Shown here one piece after another: positions 5,985-10,619 of a DNA stretch of 10,619 nucleotides (positions within the stretch are counted from its first letter, which is position 1; the number at the start of each line of letters is the position of its first letter). Under the pieces are notes generated by a model. The model did not search any database, was not told the DNA's origin, and saw only the letters and a program-made list of their open reading frames with translations. The position numbers were made by a program, and so were the translations under genes. Source of the DNA: Pavlovales sp. CCMP2436. Taxonomy: Eukaryota > Haptophyta > Pavlovophyceae > Pavlovales. The DNA is taken from assembly GCA_026770615.1 (NCBI GenBank), contig MU631712.1, forward strand, positions 8,874 to 19,492. The letters run 5' to 3'.

Positions 5985-8900
5985 ATGTCAGCGTTGCGCT
6001 TTTGGATTCGGCCGGCCGTTGGCGCGCGCGCGCCGTTCGCCCTTGCGTCTCGTCGGCTCGCCTCGCTCGCATGGCGCCCGCTGTCGATCCCGCGGGTCAT
6101 GGCCTCAGCGCGCCCCGCCTTCGCGCGCGGGCACGGAGGCGCTGCGCCCGGGAGGTATGTGCACCAGGCGGCGGCGGCGGCCGCGGAAGAGGACTACGAG
6201 TTCGTCGACGAGGGCAAGCCCGCCGCGGGATCGATCGCGGGGTATGGGGACGGGAGCGGGGTGGACAAGAGTGCACGCAGTGCACTAAGAGAGGCGTTTG
6301 CCTCTCTGCTCAGCAAGAAGACGACCCGTTCGTACCTGGAGAAGGTATAAAATTAGAATGACGTGCGCTGTGTGCGCAGCTCGCCGAGCCTGCCCATTTT
6401 CACGGGGGCGGCTGCTATCTCATTTCCCCGGCCACGATTTCCAACGAGGGTTCTCTAGCCGGCCGGACAGGGTGACTCAATAATCCTCCTCTGAACTGAA
6501 TAAACTTTCTTTTCTATAAACTTTCTTTTTCAACAACAAAGGCGCTTGGCGGATCGAACACCTCCGCGCGGATGGCAGTAGTGGACGCCGAGCTCGGCTT
6601 CCTCCCGTGGCTGTGCTCTGCCTCGCCTGAGACGTACGCAAGCGCCGCCGACGCAGGTACGCGGATATGGGGGTACTAGGATACGTGCAGAGAGTAAGAT
6701 GTGGGACGGACCCCCCCCCTGTACCCGCTTTTCTGCCCCGCTCTTGCCTCCCGTGGCGGATGCCCCCAATGCCCCGTCTCACTTCAGCCGCACCCACCCT
6801 CCCTGCTCGCCAGCCCTTCGCGACATCGGGTTGGGGCAGGGTGTGCGCGAGGAGCTCCTCTCAGAATTGGCCGAATTCTCGAAAATCCAATCGGGGGAGC
6901 GGAAGGAATTACGAGAGCGCTCGACTGATATGACGGAGCCGCACGAGTGGTACCCGCAGGCGCGCTTGATGACGCGCAAAATCGTGATGCACGTCGGCCC
7001 CACCAACTCGGGGAAGACGCACAGCGCAATGGTCGCCCTCAAAAAGGTTTCCGCTATAACGATATTAACCTTCTAAGTAATGTTACTCCTATAAAACATA
7101 TCTTATCACGAACGTCTACTCTTTTTATAATTCATTTGATCAATATTTGGAGTTATTTCCATTACATACACTTATTTTTAATAATTTGATAGACAATAAT
7201 ATCGATTATACACCAAACCTCCTCACATATGGAGTAGTCGGTCCCCCCCCCTCCCTCTCCACTCACACACGCACACACATGCCAATCCACTCTACCCCAT
7301 CCCTTTTTATCCTATCCCATACCACTAAGTTCGACGGCGCAATGGGCGCTCTCGTGAATAGTTGGGGTCCTTGGAGGGGGATGGGTGGGTGGGTGGTGGG
7401 TGGGTGTGTGTGGGGGGGGGGTCACTGCCCGCTGCCTGCTGCCTGCTACCCGCTGCCCACCCCTGGCTATCTGAAACACATAAGCACCAACGTTTTAATA
7501 ATACCTCCCACCCCCAACACACACACGCACACATACACGCACACACAGGCCACTTCGGGGATTAACTGCGAACCTTTACTCCCCTGCTGCCTTAGGGGCT
7601 GAGCGCCTCCTCTATTGAGTAGATATCATGTAAGCCACCACCCCCGACGCCTACACATAGCAAATCATAACACCCCCTTTAATATCAAATCATGACCCCC
7701 CCCTTGATATCAAATCATGAGCCACCCCTTTGATACCACGAAATCTACCACCCCAAACGCCTACGGGCAGGTGTGTTGAAGGGGCACCATAACAAGTCAT
7801 AACCCCCCCCCCACACACACACAAACACACTAGGCCAAATCGGGGATTTACTGCGGGCCCCTTCGGCTGTTGGCGTGGGAGGTGTTCGATCGACTCAACG
7901 CGGATGGTAAGTAATTGCTCAATCCAATGTTCCTGCTTCCCTAATTGAGCACATGCCCGTCCTTTCTGGTGCATGTCTTCCATGCTATGTTGCATAGAGT
8001 GGAACACTCATATCGGGACTTACGGGACAACGCGGATGGTAAGCGATTTTGATTTTTTCTCAATCCAGTGCTTCCAAGATAGGCTTTGGGGGTTACTTCC
8101 GCCTAGAGGAAATGGGTACACTCACGGGGCCAGCGCCGTGTTCGTTTCGCTTTGTTTTACTGAATTGTTGTGATGCTTTTGAAAATCAAGAACTACTTCA
8201 GGGGCCTTTTTACCAAAACTCGCTCCAGTGCCTCTCCTTCCCAAATTGAGCACACACGCAGAGTCCATTCTGAGAAAGCGCCATTTGCTGCTCAAGGGGC
8301 TTGAGCGCCTCTTCACACTTGAGCGGAAACCATCACGAGGCCACCACCCAACACGCCTATGGCGCTTGAGTGTGTATAAGAGGACATCAAATTTAAATCA
8401 AAATGAAAATCGAATCAATAAATAGGCTTGCCGTGTGCGCTCGTTATACTCATTTTTTTGCATTGCGGGGCAGGGACGCGTGAATCAACCCTCCCCCCCT
8501 CCTAAATCCCCCACCACCCCCTTTCCCCCCCCCACCCACACACACTTCTAGGTCTGCCCTGTGCGCTGATTACGGGGCAAGAGCGCGTGAACACGGACGG
8601 AGCGAGGCACGCAGCGGTCACCGTCGAGATGGCATCAATCAGCACTCGTTACGACCTAGCCGTCCTGGACGAGATTCAGGTGCTTACTGAACATCTTCGC
8701 TTATAGCCCCCCCACCCCCACCCCCCCCCCCCCCTCCCCCTTTTTTTTAAACCCCCCCCCTCCTCCTTCAACAATCACAGTTTAATGAGTTATATGCTAA
8801 GTGTAATCATAGCAATCATCATCCAAATCATCGAATCACCCGAAAAAAAAACCCCAAAAAACCATGTTTGGTCCTCCCTTCCTCCATATGCGAATGATGA

Positions 8901-10543
8901 TGATGAAATAATAAGTCGTAGATTCCTGAATTGAGGCGGGCCCCGTGGCGGCTCATCCGTCTCATAGCCTCGTCGCCAGGCCGATTAAAGCTATCTTTGC
9001 CAAATAAGCTGAATTACATATCCAATTGTTGGGTCCTTCCTCTCTCAAAATGCGAATAAGAATGATTATGATATAAAAAAAACAAAAAAACGAATAACAC
9101 TTCCAGATGTTGGGCCACGAGCAGCGAGGTTGGGCATGGACGCGCGCACTCCTCGGCATACAGGTGAGGACGAGCGTCTTCTTTTAAAAATCCCCCGACT
9201 TGCAGCCGGTCTGACTTCTTACGGGCATTTTGTGTGTGTGTGCGTGTGTGTGTGTGTGTAAGAAATGCTAGAGCCCGACTGTTGTCATTATTGTTGTTAT
9301 ATTGTTGAAGTTTATCCAGGTGAGGACACGCTTCTTCTCTATTAAACATGTTTAAAATCCCCCGACCGGAGGTGGTCCTTTTAGCATGGCTGCCGCACTG
9401 GACGCAAAACCCCTATCCCTGTACCCAACCGATCATCTCTATTTTCAGGCGGACAAGTTCCATGCCGATAGACCCCCCCCCTACCCCCCCCCCCACACAC
9501 ACACCCCACACACACCCCCTCGTTGTGGTGACGAGACTGCGAGTGCTAGAGCCCGTTTGTTGTTGTTATTGTTGTGCCCGTCCTTGAATTACACGTTCCA
9601 GAGCCCCATACACATTAGAACTCCATACACGTTCTAGCGTTTAATCTATGTTTTTCTTCAATCACTCCCCCTTCCCCCCTCCCCTAGGCGGACGAGATCC
9701 ACACCTGTGGGGATGAGACTGCGTGCAACCTCGTGCAGAAACTCTGCTATCTCACCGGCGACGAATTAGTGGTGCATCACTACAAGCGCCTTTCTCCCCT
9801 CGCCATCGCTGACCGGCCGCTCACAGGTGATTCTCAATTCATTATGAATCCACATTTAGTTCAACATTCATACCACTCGCGGTATTTAAATCAGTTTTAT
9901 GAGTGGTATGAATCATCATCATCTAAATAATAATAATATCGCTACCAGCGCCTGTACCCCCTCGCTGTCGCTGACCGGCCACTCATAGGTGATTCTCACA
10001 GGTGATTCTCAATGCTCAAAAGCTATTTGCCTTACTATTATGATTATTATGATTATTATGATTGTTACTATTATTACGAACTCATGGCAACCATACAAAG
10101 CGCGCATTTGGAGATGGAGATGGGCTCACACACCCCCCCCCCCTTCCCCCCCCTACACACACACACGCGCGCACACACACGCACACACACGCACACTCCT
10201 TCCCCACCTCCACCTTTATGGAAAATAGGCATTCATTCGCGACGTCCGGTCGGGAGAAACACACACACACACACACGCGCGCACTCACCCCCTCCCGCAC
10301 ACGCACCCACACACCCACCCCTATGAAAACAGGCATTGGCGATGTCATTCCGGAAGACGCTTTGATTGCATTCTCGAGGCGGGACCCCCCTCCCCCCAAC
10401 CACACACACACACACGCATAATTCTTCCACACCCCCACCTTGATGAGAAACAGGCATTCGCGACGTCAGGCCGGGGGACGCTTTGATTGCATTTTCGAGG
10501 CGGGAAATTTACCGGCTGAAGGCGGCCGTTGAGAAGGAGACAG
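5985..10543 (+). CDS. SUPV3L1: Mitochondrial ATP-dependent RNA helicase SUV3-like, first eight exons (3' partial)
   Basis: SUV3 is a DExH-type (Ski2-like superfamily 2) helicase that unwinds RNA for mitochondrial RNA turnover. Exons are 5985-6344, 6542-6656, 6814-7046, 7834-7906, 8552-8679, 9107-9163, 9688-9826 and 10454-10543. All are GT-AG with matching phases (0,1,0,1,0,0,1,1), giving 398 codons before the gene leaves the window. Residues 1-50 are Arg/Ala/Ser-rich with no acidic residue ([20 protein letters not shown]), a typical mitochondrial transit peptide. [15 protein letters not shown] leads to Walker A GPTNSGKT (220-227). Motifs [34 protein letters not shown] and Walker B LDEIQ (299-303) follow. 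[24 protein letters not shown] and [13 protein letters not shown] complete the first RecA domain. [19 protein letters not shown] begins the second. Order and spacing match animal SUV3 closely. Introns 3-7 carry decayed exon-end copies. The start is the first ATG in frame. Confidence 0.95.
6352..6468 (+). repeat. 117-bp dispersed element, copy 2 (SUV3 intron 1)
   Basis: This is the second copy of the 5581-5709 element, beginning 7 bp inside SUV3 intron 1, directly after the GTATAAA donor. Same orientation and same ends (ATTAGAATGACGTGCGCTG to CTCTAGCCGGCCGGAC), lacking the 13-bp internal duplication. It accounts for 60 percent of this 197-bp intron. Confidence 0.9.
7549..7581 (+). repeat. Decayed copy of SUV3 exon 4 start with CA tract and acceptor
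   Basis: CACACACAGGCCACTTCGGG then GATTAACTGCG mirrors the real junction CACACTAGGCCAAATCGGGG then ATTTACTGCG at 7826-7852. In frame it gives ATSGINCEP against AKSGIYCGP. The CA tract before the acceptor is part of the resemblance. The copy fades where the dispersed element copy B begins at 7585. Confidence 0.75.
7585..7793 (-). repeat. Dispersed minisatellite-bearing element, copy B (inverted)
   Basis: Reverse complement of 1042-1353, with matching ends (GGGGCTGAGCGCCTC on the right-end side; GTTGAAGGGGCACCATAAC at 7775-7793). It keeps only about two full units of the 26-bp TTGATATCAAATCATGA array. Present in an intron of a different gene, so it is an interspersed family rather than a local duplication. 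Confidence 0.9.
8011..8070 (+). repeat. Decayed copy of SUV3 exon 4 with its donor
   Basis: In intron 4, TATCGGGACTTACGGG then ACAACGCGGATGGTAAGCGA resembles a shortened exon 4: its start ATCGGGGATTTACTGCGGG and its end CTCAACGCGGATGGTAAGTA at 7893-7912. The following TTTCTCAATCCAGTGCTTCC matches the intron stretch TGCTCAATCCAATGTTCCTG after the real donor. The middle of exon 4 is missing. A further fragment (CTCCAGTGCCTCTCCTTCCC then AAATTGAGCACA, about 8222-8253) repeats intron sequence from 7918-7952. Confidence 0.75.
8422..8490 (+). repeat. Decayed copy of SUV3 exon 5 start, split by a T-rich insert
   Basis: ATAGGCTTGCCGTGTGCGCT then CGTTA matches the exon 5 junction CTAGGTCTGCCCTGTGCGCT then GATTA (8549-8572). 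After about 19 bp of unrelated T-rich sequence, CGGGGCAGGGACGCGTGAA continues the match to CGGGGCAAGAGCGCGTGAA (8573-8591). The insertion breaks the frame. C runs and a CA tract lie between this copy and the true exon. Confidence 0.8.
8701..8765. repeat. C-rich low-complexity tract in SUV3 intron 5
   Basis: Long C runs (TAGCCCCCCC, ACCCCCACCCCC, TCCCCC) with a short T run occupy most of 8706-8762, right after exon 5. It is a simple-sequence tract and prone to assembly error. Confidence 0.85.
8861..9075 (+). repeat. Two related intron 5 segments resembling the exon 6 junction
   Basis: ACCATGTTTGGTCCTCCCTT (8861) and TCCAATTGTTGGGTCCTTCC (9021) resemble each other. Both continue into (T/A)ATGCGAATGATGATGAT-like or AATGCGAATAAGAATGATTA sequence. 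Both also resemble the exon 6 start TTCCAGATGTTGGGCCACGA (9101). An A-rich block precedes both the first segment (8843-8860) and the real exon (9073-9090). Similarity is weaker than for the other copies. Confidence 0.5.
9180..9259 (+). repeat. 45-bp dispersed repeat followed by a GT microsatellite, copy 2
   Basis: TCTTTTAAAAATCCCCCGAC then TTGCAGCC and TTACGGGCAT repeats 1618-1662. It is followed immediately by a GT array (9229-9259). A truncated third copy, GTTTAAAATCCCCCGACC, lies at about 9349-9366. Confidence 0.7.
9313..9372 (+). repeat. Copy of SUV3 exon 6 donor region within intron 6
   Basis: TTATCCAGGTGAGGACACGC then TTCTTCT resembles the true exon 6 end, GCATACAGGTGAGGACGAGC then GTCTTCT (9156-9182), and is followed by the same ATCCCCCGAC word. 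A second pair in the same intron, GCTAGAGCCCG plus a TTGTTG-rich tail (9267 and 9545), shows that intron 6 contains a duplication of roughly 150-280 bp. Confidence 0.65.
9447..9560 (+). repeat. Decayed copy of SUV3 exon 7 start, split by a C/CA tract
   Basis: TTTTCAGGCGGACAAGTTCC matches the exon 7 junction CCCTAGGCGGACGAGATCC (9682-9700). The copy is then interrupted by about 45 bp of CCCCC and CACACA sequence. It resumes with TTGTGGTGACGAGACTGCGA, matching CTGTGGGGATGAGACTGCGT (9704-9723). The acceptor is well formed, but the frame collapses in the C tract. Confidence 0.8.
9866..9913. repeat. 13-bp perfect inverted repeat in SUV3 intron 7
   Basis: ATTCATACCACTC (9866-9878) and GAGTGGTATGAAT (9901-9913) are exact reverse complements separated by 22 nt of AT-rich loop, followed by ATC and AAT trinucleotide runs. 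The function is unknown; it may simply be a hairpin. Confidence 0.9.
9939..10015 (+). repeat. Copy of SUV3 exon 7 end with donor, donor further duplicated
   Basis: TCGCTACCAGCGCCTGTACC then CCCTCGCTGTCGCTGACCGG repeats the last 46 bp of exon 7 (ATCACTACAAGCGCCTTTCT then CCCCTCGCCATCGCTGACCGG). In frame it gives [16 protein letters not shown] against [16 protein letters not shown]. The donor word AGGTGATTCTCA occurs twice in a row here (9987 and 10000). There is no acceptor just upstream, so it cannot act as a simple alternative exon. Confidence 0.85.
10118..10200. repeat. C runs and CA microsatellite in SUV3 intron 7
   Basis: Long C runs (10131-10152) are followed by CACACACACGCGCGCACACA-type sequence to about 10197. 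Similar CA tracts lie at 10259-10283 and 10402-10418, each just before a copy of exon 8 or the real exon. Confidence 0.9.
10208..10387 (+). repeat. Two incomplete tandem copies of SUV3 exon 8 with acceptors
   Basis: Copy 1 starts at 10229 after GGAAAATAG and reads GCATTCATTCGCGACGTCCG then GTCGGGAGA before dissolving into a CA repeat. Copy 2 starts at 10333 after GAAAACAG and keeps [18 protein letters not shown] in frame before a C run. The true exon starts at 10454 after GAGAAACAG and reads [18 protein letters not shown]. The preceding CACCT(T)..ATG context is shared by all three, so the duplicated unit spans CA tract, acceptor and exon start (104 and 121 bp spacing). Confidence 0.88.
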
Positions 10544-10619
10544 GTGAGGCCTTATGAGGGGGAGGGGGGGGAATGATTTATCCCCACCTTGGTTTAAATT
10601 TATCATGATCGGAAAAATC

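Larger units (their letters stand above)
7047..7833. other. SUV3 intron 3: AT-rich part, C/CA-rich part, pseudo-exon and repeat copy B
   Basis: This 787-bp intron has an AT-rich first part (7060-7225). It is followed by C runs, CA microsatellites and GGGTGGGTGGTGGG (about 7225-7550), a decayed copy of exon 4's start (7549-7581), and the inverted dispersed element (7585-7793). A final C run and CA tract (7801-7830) leads to the acceptor CACACTAG. The open frames here are read-through of simple repeats, not genes. Confidence 0.8.

Noticed and set aside
5821..6288. Plus-strand open frame overlapping the SUV3 start
   Set aside because: It becomes Arg-rich shadow sequence over SUV3 exon 1 and has no recognisable domain.
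10333..10385. Alternative exon 8
   Set aside because: The acceptor and 18 codons are intact, but the copy runs into a C tract with no donor in frame, so it is treated as a relic.
9989..10457. Several open frames rich in Thr-His, Pro or Cys-Val
   Set aside because: They are translations of CA/GT microsatellites and C runs.

Overview
The window is nuclear DNA from a eukaryote with GC-rich coding exons and large, low-complexity introns. It is most likely a unicellular alga or other protist, but I cannot name the lineage. Exons join at GT-AG boundaries and use the standard code. Introns carry long C runs, CA/GT microsatellites and A tracts. No bacterial-style operons or ribosome-binding sites are present.

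Layout: (1) 36-1853, plus strand: the last four exons of electron transfer flavoprotein alpha subunit (ETFA), the mitochondrial FAD protein that passes electrons from acyl-CoA dehydrogenases to ETF-ubiquinone oxidoreductase. (2) 2237 to about 2980, minus strand: the C-terminal exon of a PI3K-related kinase (FATC domain) plus one probable upstream exon; no kinase domain is visible next to it. (3) 3768-5040, minus strand: a Sel1-repeat plus MYND zinc-finger protein, broken by a 4-nt insertion and an in-frame TAG, so probably a pseudogene. (4) 5985 to the window end, plus strand: the first eight exons of a SUV3/SUPV3L1-type mitochondrial ATP-dependent RNA helicase, from transit peptide into the second RecA domain. 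ETFA and the FATC gene converge. The Sel1-MYND locus and the helicase diverge from a shared 944-bp spacer. ETFA and SUV3 both act in mitochondria but in different pathways, and nothing here suggests joint control.

The most unusual signal is in the introns. ETFA intron 1, the FATC intron, and SUV3 introns 3-7 contain decayed copies of neighbouring exon ends together with their splice sites. Many of these copies are cut or interrupted by homopolymer or dinucleotide tracts. SUV3 exon 8 has two incomplete copies in tandem just upstream of it. The genome appears to enlarge introns by tandem duplication across exon-intron junctions followed by decay.

There are also dispersed repeats: a minisatellite-bearing element in inverted orientation in ETFA intron 3 and SUV3 intron 3; a 117-129-bp element upstream of SUV3 and inside its intron 1; and a 45-bp element followed by microsatellites. 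In the Sel1 locus the frameshift lies exactly at the end of a perfect 16-bp inverted repeat, as expected for a hairpin-templated mutation. All calls come from reading the sequence; no searches were run.
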